Shown: piece by piece, positions 25,365-34,583 of the stretch
How the letters are laid out: each line of letters opens with the position of its first letter
Position numbering within the stretch: position 1 is the first letter of the stretch
The notes under the pieces: model-generated
The model's database searches: none
The model's input: the letters and a program-made list of their open reading frames with translations, nothing else
What the model was told of the DNA's origin: nothing
Translations under genes and position numbers: made by a program
Assembly: GCF_041929205.1 (NCBI RefSeq)
Contig: NZ_JBHFNT010000073.1
From: Floridanema evergladense
GTDB lineage: Bacteria > Cyanobacteriota > Cyanobacteriia > Cyanobacteriales > Aerosakkonemataceae
Direction: 5' to 3' (one strand)
Length of the DNA stretch: 64,000 nucleotides

Positions 25365-27671
25365 TTATTTTCCTCGATCGCCTTTTCCAGATAACTGAGG
25401 TAGACGGAGATTTTTTATATCCAACCCTTTATTTTTAATGATGTGTCCGACTTGATTAAGAAACGCGATCGGCAAACTAACTTCTGTAGTTGTCAAATCC
25501 TCATTGTATGATTTGGCATGATGGAAGTAACTATCCGGTTCATTTTCCACAATAATGCCATTGACCACCATACCCAAAACATTCTGATTCGACTGAACTA
25601 AAAATCCTTTAGAAGCAGATGCACTAACAGTGTCCACCACCCCAGGACGTGCTACCAACAGCACACCATCAGCCATTTTGCCTAAAGTCAGCGCATCAGC
25701 CACCAGTACCAGAGGTGCTGTATCGATGATGACGAAATTATAAGTCTGAGAAAAGTCTTCAATTAATGAAGCCATCCGCTTAGAATCAAGCAAAGCTAAA
25801 GGATTAGGCGGTATGACTCCCGAAGGAAGCACATCTAAGTTAGGTATCACTTCTTTTACCGCTGAATTTACATCAGCTTGACCGACAATTACATCACTAA
25901 GTCCAGCAACATTAGTTAAGTTCCAAATGTGATGTTGAATCGGATGGTGCAAATCAGCATCGATTAATAACACTTTCTGTCCTAACTGAGACATAGCTAA
26001 AGCTAAATTAGCTGAAACAGTTGACTTACCTTCCTTAGAAACAGAACTTGTGACTACAATAACTTTTAATTCGCGATCGGGACTGAGAAACTTCAAATTA
26101 GCCTGAAGCATCCTGTAAGTTTCACTAATAATCGAATGCGGAGCATCTTTAACCGGAAGTTTCACCGTCTCATCTGCTTTTCTCATGGGAATTGGAAATA
26201 CCAGTCTCTTCTTCCAAGAAGGAATCATCCCCAACACAGTATACTTAAATATTTGTCGTAACTCTTTGGCTGTTTTCAGCGTTGGATCTGCTAAATCTAC
26301 TGAGAAAGCTACGATTACATAAATCATAGCTCCCGCTAAAAATCCCCCGATGATAAACAATTTTTTCTTGCTATCACCAGGCTTTTCGGGAATGCTTGCA
26401 GATTCAATTATCGTAGCATTACCAACATTTTGATTTTCAGCAATTTGTACTTCTTGGTAATTTTTTAAGAGCAATTGGTAGCTAGTTTGTGCTGCTTCCG
26501 TTTGCCGTTCCAAATCTCGTGCTTTTTCTTGTAATCTAGGTAAAAGATTGGCTCTTCTTCTGTAAGCTTCCCTAGTACTATTTAGAGTCGCTATTTGCTT
26601 AATTAAACCTAAGCGCTGTCCTTCATAAGTCACATAGTCAGTTGTTAGTTTTTCTTTCAACTCACTTGTTTGTAAACTATCATTTGGCGTTTGCGTTCTG
26701 GCATTGATAGACTGTTTTACCTGATTTTGTAGCAATACTGTAAGTGCTTTCTTTTTATCTTCTAAGTTTAGGATTACGGGGTTTGTTGCTGTAAAACGAG
26801 TACGCTCTAATGCTAACTGAGATTCTACTGTTTGCAATTGCTCGCGGAGATTCTCAATTGTCTTAGACTGATTAACGCTACTCAAATCAATAACTTTTTC
26901 TGGGCTCATATTGATCTTTTGCTTGAGTTCAGCAACTCTAGCTGTTGTATCTGCCAGTTGAGCTTGAGTAGTAGCAAGTTGTCGATCGATGCCAGTGATT
27001 ACATCAACAGCCATCACACCTTCTTGTTCCAGAGCTACTATGTTATTTTTTTCTTTAAAAGAGCGTAAAGCTGCTTCGGCTTGCCGCAGATTAGCTTGAA
27101 CTTTGGGTAGCTCCTGGCTAATAAATTCCTTAGCTGCTGCCGCCTGCGCTCGATTCTTCAATATATTATCTTCTATGTAAAGACTCATCAGTTTGTTGAC
27201 GACATCGGCAGCTTCTTTGGCAGTTTTTGCTTTATAAGAAACTAGCAGGACATCTGTACCTTTGATCCCTTTCACTGTTAATCCTGACAAGAAGGCTTCT
27301 GGTGCGAGTAAGTTGCCTTTCTTATCTCTGAGATTGAGTGATTCTATGGTTTTTTGGACAATGGGAATTGAAGTGATGAGCTGGGCTTGTGTGTCTACGG
27401 GAGTGTTCAGCATATTTAGGGTATCCAACTGTCCTAACTTTTCTCCCGCTTGAGTAATCAGTGAAGAACTGGTATTTTGCTTTTGAAACAGCAGCTTTCC
27501 ACCTGCTTCATAAGTGGGCGTTTTTTTCAGTGCAGATATGGTAGCTAGTGCAAAAATAGCTAAGAATGCTACCCCACCAGGAAGCCAACGCCGTTTGAGG
27601 ATTAGCCCAAACTTTTGGAAATCTATGTCTTCGCTGTAGTCTTTAGGATTAATAGCACTCAGATGATTCAT
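25365..27671 (-). CDS. Wzc-like polysaccharide co-polymerase and BY-type tyrosine kinase
   Basis: A 768-residue protein from ATG 27671 (a GTG 56 codons earlier would give 824 residues). It starts with a Wzz chain-length domain (DFQKFGLILKRRWLPGGVAFLAIFALA, membrane segment 1), a long coiled-coil region (about 150-400), a second membrane segment (LFIIGGFLAGAMIYVIVAF), and a cytoplasmic kinase domain with Walker A SSVSKEGKS (about 542-550), Walker A' LLIDADLHHP (569-578) and Walker B FVIIDTAP. The Tyr-rich tail usual in Wzc is weak: only a few tyrosines follow (SYFHHAKSY). It regulates export and chain length of exopolysaccharide. It is divergent from the downstream glycosyltransferase-polymerase operon at 28190. 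Confidence 0.9.
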   Translation of the reverse strand: MNHLSAINPKDYSEDIDFQKFGLILKRRWLPGGVAFLAIFALATISALKKTPTYEAGGKLLFQKQNTSSSLITQAGEKLGQLDTLNMLNTPVDTQAQLITSIPIVQKTIESLNLRDKKGNLLAPEAFLSGLTVKGIKGTDVLLVSYKAKTAKEAADVVNKLMSLYIEDNILKNRAQAAAAKEFISQELPKVQANLRQAEAALRSFKEKNNIVALEQEGVMAVDVITGIDRQLATTQAQLADTTARVAELKQKINMSPEKVIDLSSVNQSKTIENLREQLQTVESQLALERTRFTATNPVILNLEDKKKALTVLLQNQVKQSINARTQTPNDSLQTSELKEKLTTDYVTYEGQRLGLIKQIATLNSTREAYRRRANLLPRLQEKARDLERQTEAAQTSYQLLLKNYQEVQIAENQNVGNATIIESASIPEKPGDSKKKLFIIGGFLAGAMIYVIVAFSVDLADPTLKTAKELRQIFKYTVLGMIPSWKKRLVFPIPMRKADETVKLPVKDAPHSIISETYRMLQANLKFLSPDRELKVIVVTSSVSKEGKSTVSANLALAMSQLGQKVLLIDADLHHPIQHHIWNLTNVAGLSDVIVGQADVNSAVKEVIPNLDVLPSGVIPPNPLALLDSKRMASLIEDFSQTYNFVIIDTAPLVLVADALTLGKMADGVLLVARPGVVDTVSASASKGFLVQSNQNVLGMVVNGIIVENEPDSYFHHAKSYNEDLTTTEVSLPIAFLNQVGHIIKNKGLDIKNLRLPQLSGKGDRGK

Positions 27672-28189
27672 GATGATTCTACTCTCAGAAAGGATGGACA
27701 AGTGTTCTACAATACGGGTTGTCTTTAATGTGAACTTAAGAAAAGATATGGTAGTTTTTTTTACATAATTTAAGTGAAGTTGCCCAATAGGAAACTTAGG
27801 TATTTTTTCACTTTTAGTCAGATTATTATGTTGACTCACCTAAAAATGTTTTTATCATATCTTTCATAACCTTAACTAAATGAAATGGCAAGTAATTGGA
27901 TATAAATACTGAAAAATACTGATATGGTTACTCAGTAAATCTACGGGGTACAGATTTGGCTCATAGCTATATAGTACCCAAAGAGGTAAAGAAATAATCA
28001 AATCAGACGATCTTAATGGACATACTATTCAATTTAGATATGCGAAGTATCTAAATTGAGGATGTTCCTAGTAATTGTATCAGTGTAGAGTTCTGAGTTA
28101 GTCGGTTAAAATAGTGCCTGGTTCTGGGTTGAATAACGGTGACTTGAGAACCAATGGCAGTAAAGTAAAAAGCTTAAAGTTGGTAGAGC
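27672..28189. promoter_or_regulatory. Divergent intergenic region between wzc-like and EPS operons
   Basis: About 518 bases (less if the kinase gene starts at GTG 27839). It holds promoters for both directions. A perfect inverted repeat lies at 28029-28059: TCAATTTAGATA, a 7-base loop, TATCTAAATTGA; it is not followed by a T-tract and may be an operator. A GTAAAGTAAAAAGC stretch precedes the + strand gene. No ORF of note was seen. Confidence 0.5.
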
Positions 28190-29101
28190 ATGAAGGATAA
28201 CTATTTAGTTAGCATTGCAATTAATAACTACAACTATGGGCGTTTTCTAAGCCAAGCGATCGATAGTTCTTTAAACCAAAGCTACGACAATGTTGAAGTA
28301 ATTGTAGTAGATGATGGTTCGACTGATAATTCACGAGAAATCATCGCTAGTTACGGGGATAAAATTATCCCAGTGTTCAAGGCAAATGGTGGGCAGGCTT
28401 CGGCTTTTAATGCTGGTTTTGCGGCGAGTCGAGGGGAAATTATTTGCTTTTTGGATGCCGATGATGTCTGTTTGCCCGAAAAAGCGGTTGAAGTGGTTAA
28501 AGCATTTGGCGATCGCACAGACTTAGAATGGTGTTTTCATCCCCTAAAATGGGTCGATGGCGAAGCAAAATCCTCGATCGAAAGAGGATTTAATTACCCG
28601 CCTGCCGGAGAATACGATCTAAGAGAACATATTAAAGGAGGCAAACTAAGAGATAAATTACCAGTTCTTCCTTCAACTTCTGGTTTATGCTTTAGACGAT
28701 CGCTCTTAGAAAAAATCTTACCCATGCCGGAAGCCAAAAGAATTGGTCTGAACGATGGTTATTTGGAATTTACGGCGATCGCACTAAGCAAAGGATTACT
28801 CCTAGATCGAGAATTGGCACTTTATCGCGTTCACGGCAATAATGCCTACAGCATGAGGAAAGATAACCGCCTAGTCGCAGCTAGAATCCTGACCCTAACT
28901 GCCTATTGGATGCGCGTAAATTATCCATTTCTATCTAAATTTACCAACAATATATTTGCCGCTGCTTTGGGTGCATTTTGGCATAGCGGAGGTGTAGAAC
29001 CAGAATATCAAGAATTTGTCAACAAATACTTCAGTTCACTCACACCTCTGGAAAAAATAGAAATTAACGCCAGGGCTATTTACCATCGTCTAAAACCGTG
29101 A
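28190..29101 (+). CDS. Family 2 glycosyltransferase
   Basis: A 303-residue GT2 enzyme. It shows LVSIAINNYNYGRFLSQAIDS (N-terminus), VEVIVVDDGSTDNS (about 36-49), and the catalytic metal motif CFLDADDVC (about 90). No clear membrane segment is present. It is the first gene of a + strand exopolysaccharide operon; the next gene starts at GTG 29098, so the two overlap by four bases (GTGA), indicating translational coupling. Sugar specificity is unknown. Confidence 0.88.
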   Translation: MKDNYLVSIAINNYNYGRFLSQAIDSSLNQSYDNVEVIVVDDGSTDNSREIIASYGDKIIPVFKANGGQASAFNAGFAASRGEIICFLDADDVCLPEKAVEVVKAFGDRTDLEWCFHPLKWVDGEAKSSIERGFNYPPAGEYDLREHIKGGKLRDKLPVLPSTSGLCFRRSLLEKILPMPEAKRIGLNDGYLEFTAIALSKGLLLDRELALYRVHGNNAYSMRKDNRLVAARILTLTAYWMRVNYPFLSKFTNNIFAAALGAFWHSGGVEPEYQEFVNKYFSSLTPLEKIEINARAIYHRLKP

Positions 29102-30369
29102 ACCCAAAAATTGAAAAAGCATTAGCAATTTTCGGTCTGCTCGTTTTCTCCGGCGTAATCGGTATGGTCAGCTATGGTCGGGGCTCCGACGGAGCAGGAG
29201 GAAGTGCAGGAGGCAGCAACCCATTTGACAAAATCATGATGGTGCTGAGATATGCTTACTATGGTTATACCATTTTCATGCTGACAGTACGGCTGAAAAC
29301 AGTAGTTCGTCCGGCTCTCAGGGATGTCTTAATCTGGGGTTTGATGGGAGTAATTGTGATGTCCTATCTCTGGTCTGATTTCCCAGATATATCCGAAAAA
29401 AATGGCAGATTAACATTGCTCACATCCCTATTCGGGCTATACCTCGCTTCCCGCTATAGCATGAAAGAGCAAATGAGTATCTTGCAGTGGACATTCGGTA
29501 TCTCTGTAGTTTTCAGCTTGTTATATAGTGGGGCACTTCCTAATTATGGAATCGAACAAGGAACCCATAAAGGAGCTTGGCGTGGTCCTTTACTCCACAA
29601 AAATCACTTCGCTCGCTTCATAGCTATATCCACAGTACCTCTGTTATTTGCAGCCTTGAAAGCTAAAAAACATCGGAAAATTATCTGGGGTATTTTTATC
29701 CTTTCAATTCTTCTAGTTCAGCTGAGTACTTCCAAAACTGGCCTCCTAGTTTTTTTCACCTTAATGCTACTTGTACCGCTATGTAAAGCATTGCAATTAA
29801 CCAAATCAGTAATTGTTCCCTTTTTGATTTTCATCGTTTTAATCGGTGCTAGTGCAGCGACATGGTTAGTTAATAATTGGGAGCCTTTTCTCTACGGTCT
29901 TGGCAAAGACCCAACTCTCACGGGACGCACAGACATCTGGGCATTTGTCATCGATAAAATTAGAGAGCGCCCTTGGTTAGGCTTTGGTTATGAAGCATTT
30001 TGGGAACCGGGAGGAGAAGGAGAAAATGTAAAGTTTTATATTCTCTTAGTGTTATCTCAAGCTCACAATGGCTATTTAGATGTAGCAGTTCATTTGGGAT
30101 TAATTGGGTTCGCACTTTGGTTTGGTAGTTTGATACTTTGCTTTTTCAGAGGACTAATTTGGGCAAGAGTTGGCGGAGAAATAGAAGACTTGTGGCCTCT
30201 GTTGTATGTAATATTTTTATTAGTGTACAATAATACTGAGTCTACTATTGTAGAAACTAATTCTTTCTTCTGGATATTATACGTGGCAGCAAGTTTGTCC
30301 ATGAAGCGAATTCGGGCAGTAATACCGGGAGCTTGGGAAATTGAAACTGAGAATAAAAAGTTAGTTTAA
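29098..30369 (+). CDS. O-antigen ligase/Wzy-like polymerase
   Basis: A 423-residue integral membrane protein with about ten hydrophobic helices. A glycine-rich loop (GSDGAGGSAGGSN) follows the first helix, and the Wzy_C-type segment is KGAWRGPLLHKNHFARFIA (about 159-177), followed by a periplasmic region (GLGKDPTLTGRTDIWAFVIDKIRERPWLG). In EPS pathways this family joins lipid-linked repeat units in the periplasm or attaches them to an acceptor. GTG start at 29098, overlapping the previous stop. With Wzc and Wzx genes nearby it completes a Wzx/Wzy-type set. Confidence 0.85.
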   Translation: MNPKIEKALAIFGLLVFSGVIGMVSYGRGSDGAGGSAGGSNPFDKIMMVLRYAYYGYTIFMLTVRLKTVVRPALRDVLIWGLMGVIVMSYLWSDFPDISEKNGRLTLLTSLFGLYLASRYSMKEQMSILQWTFGISVVFSLLYSGALPNYGIEQGTHKGAWRGPLLHKNHFARFIAISTVPLLFAALKAKKHRKIIWGIFILSILLVQLSTSKTGLLVFFTLMLLVPLCKALQLTKSVIVPFLIFIVLIGASAATWLVNNWEPFLYGLGKDPTLTGRTDIWAFVIDKIRERPWLGFGYEAFWEPGGEGENVKFYILLVLSQAHNGYLDVAVHLGLIGFALWFGSLILCFFRGLIWARVGGEIEDLWPLLYVIFLLVYNNTESTIVETNSFFWILYVAASLSMKRIRAVIPGAWEIETENKKLV

Positions 30370-30425
30370 ATCTCTCAAATAGCTCTGGGAGGGTAATTAA
30401 TTAAGCGTACTTTGGACTAGAAAAA

Positions 30426-31526
30426 ATGCCGGACATAACTCTTTTTATGGCAGGTCTTGGTGGTGGTGGAGCAGAAAGGGTAATGCTCTACTTAGCTCGT
30501 GGTTTTGTCGAAAAAGGTCTAAGTGTAGACTTGGTTTTAGTCAAAACAGATGGCCCTTCTATATCTTTAATTCCGCCCCAAGTGCGAGTAATCAACTTAG
30601 ATACTCGAAGATTGTTGCGAAGTTTTCCCGCCTTGATAAGTTACTTGCGAAAAAATCAGCCTAAAGCTTTACTTTCAGCAATGGAAGATATCAATGTGGT
30701 GGCGCTTTTATGTCGGTGTTTGGCAGGAGTATCAACGCGAGTGGTGGTAAGCGTACACAACACGCTTTCAGTGGAGTCACAAACATCAACTCAAATCAAA
30801 AAGCGACTGGCACCTTATTTAGCAAAGTTATTTTATCCTTTAGCCGATCGAGTAGTGACAGTATCGCAAGGGTCAGCAGATGATTTAATTAGTTTGGGTT
30901 TATCTCCAGAAATTGTCAAAGTAATTTACAATCCCGTAGTAACACCAGAATTACTGAAAAAAGCTGCCGAACCTTTGACCCATCCTTGGTTTTTACCTGG
31001 AGAATCTCCGGTAATTTTAGCTGTGGGACGTTTGGATAAGCAAAAAGATTTTCCGACTTTAATTCGTGCTTTTGCTCAAGTTAAACAGCAACGTCCGGCA
31101 AGGTTGATGATATTGGGAGAAGGTCAAGATAGAAACCTTTTGGAATCTTTGGTGCAGGAATTAGGGTTAGAAAAAGATGTGGCTTTACCTGGATTTGTGG
31201 ATAATCCTTTTGCTTATATGAAGCGATCGGCATTGTTTGTCCTTTCTTCATTATATGAAGGATTGCCTACGGTGTTGATTGAAGCGATCGCAGTAGGAAC
31301 TCCAGTAGTATCCACCGATTGCAAAAGTGGGCCAGCAGAAATTTTAGAAAACGGGAAATACGGAAAGTTAGTGCCTGTGGGAGATATTCCCGCTATGGCA
31401 GAAGCAATTATTAACGCTTTAGAGAACCCCTTAGATTCAACCTTATTGCAGCAAAAATCAGGAGAATTCTTATTAGAAAAGGCCGTGAAACAATATCTAG
31501 AAGTTTTACAGATTGCTAGGAGATGA
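30426..31526 (+). CDS. Family 4 glycosyltransferase (GT-B)
   Basis: A 366-residue GT-B enzyme. The N-terminal half has the glycine-rich loop MAGLGGGGAERVMLYLARG; the C-terminal half has AVGRLDKQKDFPTLIRAF (donor domain) and the E-x7-E element in SSLYEGLPTVLIEAIAVGTPVV. It is a retaining enzyme by family; donor not known. It follows the Wzy-like gene by 56 bases and its stop overlaps the next start (ATGA at 31523). Part of the + strand EPS operon. Confidence 0.9.
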   Translation: MPDITLFMAGLGGGGAERVMLYLARGFVEKGLSVDLVLVKTDGPSISLIPPQVRVINLDTRRLLRSFPALISYLRKNQPKALLSAMEDINVVALLCRCLAGVSTRVVVSVHNTLSVESQTSTQIKKRLAPYLAKLFYPLADRVVTVSQGSADDLISLGLSPEIVKVIYNPVVTPELLKKAAEPLTHPWFLPGESPVILAVGRLDKQKDFPTLIRAFAQVKQQRPARLMILGEGQDRNLLESLVQELGLEKDVALPGFVDNPFAYMKRSALFVLSSLYEGLPTVLIEAIAVGTPVVSTDCKSGPAEILENGKYGKLVPVGDIPAMAEAIINALENPLDSTLLQQKSGEFLLEKAVKQYLEVLQIARR

Positions 31527-32629
31527 AAACTATGGAGCTAAAAAAGATTTTGGTTACTGGGGATGCGTTTTTTATCAATCGCCATCAGCCTTTATTTACA
31601 GCTATGTCTCCCCATTTAGAACAATTAGATTACCTAGCTCAAGGAAGTTTAGAGCAAACTAAACGAGGGCAAAAAATAAAGAAGCTTTTACCTAAGTTTC
31701 TCCTGAAACCTGCGGAAAAGTTATTGCGGAAAAATCAGCAAACATTTGTCAAAAAATCTTTAGAAACCGAGCAAAAAATCCGAGAATTGGAATATCATCC
31801 CAATTTAGTTTTTCATATATTTGCCCTTTATTGTCCATTTTGGGAAAATTTCGATATTCCTTATGTTATGTTGTTAGACTACAATATGGCACTAGCAGCA
31901 AAAAATTGGCCTGCTTGGTCTCCTTTTAGTAACCAAAAAGAACTTAATTTTTGGCTGGACTGCGAACGCAAGGCTTATGAAAAAGCTCATCATCTTTTTC
32001 CGATGAGTAATGTAGTGAAAAAATCCTTAATTGAAGATTACGGCATTCCAGGCGAAAAAATAACGGTGGTAGGTGCTTCTGGCAATTATACTGAACCATA
32101 TCAAGGGAAAAAAAGCTTTGGTAGTAAACAAATTTTGTTTAATGGTTCTGATTTTGAAAGAAAGGGTGGAGATTTACTTTTAGCGGCTTTTAAGCAAGTA
32201 AAGCAAGCCATTTCCGATGCTAAATTAGTGATAATTGGGAAAAATTTATCTATCAACCAAGAAGGAGTTGAAAATCCCGGAATTATTCGTTCTGCTGAGG
32301 CAATGCGCGAGTTATTTCTCACATCAGATTTAGTAGTTGCACCTGCTTATTGCGATCCTTTTCCGGTTTTTTTAATGGAGGCGATGAATTATGGAGTACC
32401 TTGTATTGTCACTGATAAAGATGGAATGCCAGAAATAGTGGATAATGATATTAATGGTGTGGTTATTCATGAGCCTACACCGGAAATTTTAGCTGATCGC
32501 ATCATCAATTTGCTTACCAATCCTGCTTTATTAAATCAAATGTCTGGACAAGCAAGAGACAAGATGAAAAATAAATTGAACTGGGATAAAATAGCCGCTA
32601 ATATTATCCAAGTTCTATCAGCTAATTAA
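31523..32629 (+). CDS. Family 4 glycosyltransferase (GT-B)
   Basis: A 368-residue GT4 enzyme. The C-terminal half carries KQILFNGSDFERKGGDLLLAAF and VVAPAYCDPFPVFLMEAMNYGVPCIVTDKDGMPEIV, the donor-binding region with E-x7-E-like spacing (here D-x7-E). The N-terminal half is unusual, with HIFALYCPFWENFDIPYVMLLDYN. ATG at 31523 overlaps the preceding stop. The family transfers sugars with retention; acceptor unknown. Confidence 0.85.
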   Translation: MKTMELKKILVTGDAFFINRHQPLFTAMSPHLEQLDYLAQGSLEQTKRGQKIKKLLPKFLLKPAEKLLRKNQQTFVKKSLETEQKIRELEYHPNLVFHIFALYCPFWENFDIPYVMLLDYNMALAAKNWPAWSPFSNQKELNFWLDCERKAYEKAHHLFPMSNVVKKSLIEDYGIPGEKITVVGASGNYTEPYQGKKSFGSKQILFNGSDFERKGGDLLLAAFKQVKQAISDAKLVIIGKNLSINQEGVENPGIIRSAEAMRELFLTSDLVVAPAYCDPFPVFLMEAMNYGVPCIVTDKDGMPEIVDNDINGVVIHEPTPEILADRIINLLTNPALLNQMSGQARDKMKNKLNWDKIAANIIQVLSAN

Positions 32630-32677
32630 TTTAGCACAAAAATAGCCAAACTAGTAACTAATAGGAGTTTAAATATT

Positions 32678-33457
32678 ATGCAAAATATCAGCAACGAATT
32701 GTTCAAGGAAACCTCTTTCTGTACTTGTTCCTATCTTAGTTCTTTAAGTAATTACCGTGCTTCCTTAGTGCGTAACGCCATAAAAACTTGGGATCAATTT
32801 CTCGAACTTCCGTTTAAGGATAAAATATTTTTAGATGATGGCAGTCCTGATGTGAATGGAATTAGATTACTTAAACAAACCAGTAATCTTAATAAATTTG
32901 ACGATATTAAATACAATACCTTAGTTCATGCACCTCACAGTAATTTTGGCATTATTAACAGTATGGTAATTTGCCAAGGTGACTATATTCTCCATCTTGA
33001 CGACGATATAAAAGTAACTACTTCTTATGAAAGTTGCTTTAAATTTATCGAACAGAGTTTGGAAATTTTGGAAAAAGATGAAAGTATTTTGGGCATCAAT
33101 CTTTTAACCATGCCAAAAGAATTCGATCCAGCCTGGTTTCCCGGTGATGATTACCCAAGAAGTGATATTTTTGCTCATCCCAAAAAATACTTTGGCACAG
33201 CTGCTTGCTTGATCAAAAGAAAGCTTTTAGAAAGAGTAACTTTAGCAGATATTATTAATTGGGGCGCACAACAACCAAACACTTGGGAAGTATTAGTTTC
33301 TGACGATCCTGCATCTTTTCTTGTCAGTAAGATGGACACTCCTTTTGGATTAGATTTAGATGCTTGGGTTTATCAAAGCGTTAGCAATAAAAGTTGGCGA
33401 GGAATTAAGAAGCGGATGAAATACAATTTGGGTAAGTACTTTCCATTTCTAAAATAA
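32678..33457 (+). CDS. GT-A-type glycosyltransferase-like protein
   Basis: A 259-residue protein. FLDDGSPDVNG (about 49-59) and ILHLDDDIKVTT (about 106-117) look like the nucleotide-binding and metal-binding motifs of a GT-A enzyme, but the N-terminus (KETSFCTCSYLSSLSN) is not the standard GT2 opening. It is preceded by AGGAG eight bases from the ATG. It ends the + strand EPS operon, followed by a hairpin terminator-like element. It could be a divergent GT2-like transferase. Confidence 0.65.
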   Translation: MQNISNELFKETSFCTCSYLSSLSNYRASLVRNAIKTWDQFLELPFKDKIFLDDGSPDVNGIRLLKQTSNLNKFDDIKYNTLVHAPHSNFGIINSMVICQGDYILHLDDDIKVTTSYESCFKFIEQSLEILEKDESILGINLLTMPKEFDPAWFPGDDYPRSDIFAHPKKYFGTAACLIKRKLLERVTLADIINWGAQQPNTWEVLVSDDPASFLVSKMDTPFGLDLDAWVYQSVSNKSWRGIKKRMKYNLGKYFPFLK

Positions 33458-33462
33458 ACTAC

Positions 33463-33495
33463 AGATCCCCGACCTCTTTAAGAAGTCGGGGGTCT
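33463..33495 (+). terminator. Hairpin between convergent EPS operons
   Basis: AGATCCCCGAC (33463-33473) pairs with GTCGGGGGTCT (33485-33495), with a further CTCTTTAAGAA stem-loop, then CTCTTTTC. It lies between convergent genes ending at 33457 and 33507, so may serve both strands. It shares the CCCCGACTTCTT core with hairpins at 39607 and 44880. Confidence 0.7.
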
Positions 33496-33506
33496 CTCTT
33501 TTCAGC

Positions 33507-34568
33507 TTAAGAATGTTTTAAAGTGTTTTTTAAGCTAGAGTAGCTTTTTTTAATTAACCATTTACCCAAAAGTTTAGCTTTTCTTGTGGCAGATAAGCCT
33601 TGAATATCCAAATAGGAACTATTAAAGAATTGTCTGATAGCTTGCAGAGGAGAATCAGACGCATAATTGCATACTTCTAACCAGTAACCTGCTAAAACTT
33701 GATGAAAAGTAGATTGAGGGTATACCTTAGCAATTTGATTTGCCTCCAAAAGTTTATTTAACCATTTGTTAGCTTCTATAACGAAATCTCGATCTTTTTT
33801 TAGTTCTAAATTTCCTAAGCGGCGATGAACCAACATTTCTTGTTCTGTTGGTTGTAAATTTAAAGCTGAGAAATTTCTTTTATCTATTTCGTAGAAGTAG
33901 TAATATTTTTGCGACATCAGTTCTTCATCTGACAAGTTTTTGCCGTACTTGCGCCATCTGTAATAAACGAGAACTTCTGGAATATTTGCGACTTGAAAAT
34001 GTCTGGCACCTCTACAGTATAAATCCCAATCTTGAGCACGTTTCAGTTCAACTGAATATCTCAAGGAATATTCGTCTAAATATTTCCGACGAATAATGGT
34101 TGAGGGGTGACATAAAACTGCTTCAAACAAAGTCCGACAGTGAACGATTTCTGGGTTTACTGCACATCGCCACAATTCTCCTGCAACTTCGCCAATTGTT
34201 TTTACCCAACTACCACAAATACCAACTTCGGGATGAGAGTCCATGTAAGCAATTTGTGTGGCAAATCTTTGGGGTAAATTAATGTCGTCGGAGTCTATGG
34301 TAATTATGTAGTCGCCGCTAGAAAGATCGATTCCCCGATTACGACTGTAACTAGTACCGCTATTCTTGTCATTCAAAAATAATTTAATGCGGGGATCTTT
34401 GTAGGATTTAATAATTTCTACGCTTCTATCGCTAGAACCATCATCGATAATAATAAACTCAAAGTCTGTGAAGGTTTGGTTGAGGACGCTATCGATCGTT
34501 TCTTTTAAGTATTCTTCCCGGTTATAAACAGGCATGATGGCACTAGCGTGAGGATTTTGAGTAGACAT
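33507..34568 (-). CDS. Family 2 glycosyltransferase
   Basis: A 353-residue GT2 enzyme. Signatures: ASAIMPVYNREEYLKETIDS, FEFIIIDDGSSDRSVEI, NRGIDLSSGDYIITIDSDDINLPQRF (the metal-binding SDD) and the acceptor region ELKRAQDWDLYCRGARHF. No transmembrane segment is seen. It lies 15 bases downstream of the gene at 34584-35552 on the same strand, likely co-transcribed with it and the Wzx gene at 35627 (74 bases further). Confidence 0.88.
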   Translation of the reverse strand: MSTQNPHASAIMPVYNREEYLKETIDSVLNQTFTDFEFIIIDDGSSDRSVEIIKSYKDPRIKLFLNDKNSGTSYSRNRGIDLSSGDYIITIDSDDINLPQRFATQIAYMDSHPEVGICGSWVKTIGEVAGELWRCAVNPEIVHCRTLFEAVLCHPSTIIRRKYLDEYSLRYSVELKRAQDWDLYCRGARHFQVANIPEVLVYYRWRKYGKNLSDEELMSQKYYYFYEIDKRNFSALNLQPTEQEMLVHRRLGNLELKKDRDFVIEANKWLNKLLEANQIAKVYPQSTFHQVLAGYWLEVCNYASDSPLQAIRQFFNSSYLDIQGLSATRKAKLLGKWLIKKSYSSLKNTLKHS

Positions 34569-34583
34569 AGTAGTTCCTTAAAT

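Noticed and set aside
27672..27839. GTG start giving an 824-residue kinase
   Set aside because: The first 56 residues do not resemble the Wzz N-terminus; ATG 27671 begins just ahead of it. Kept as an alternative only.
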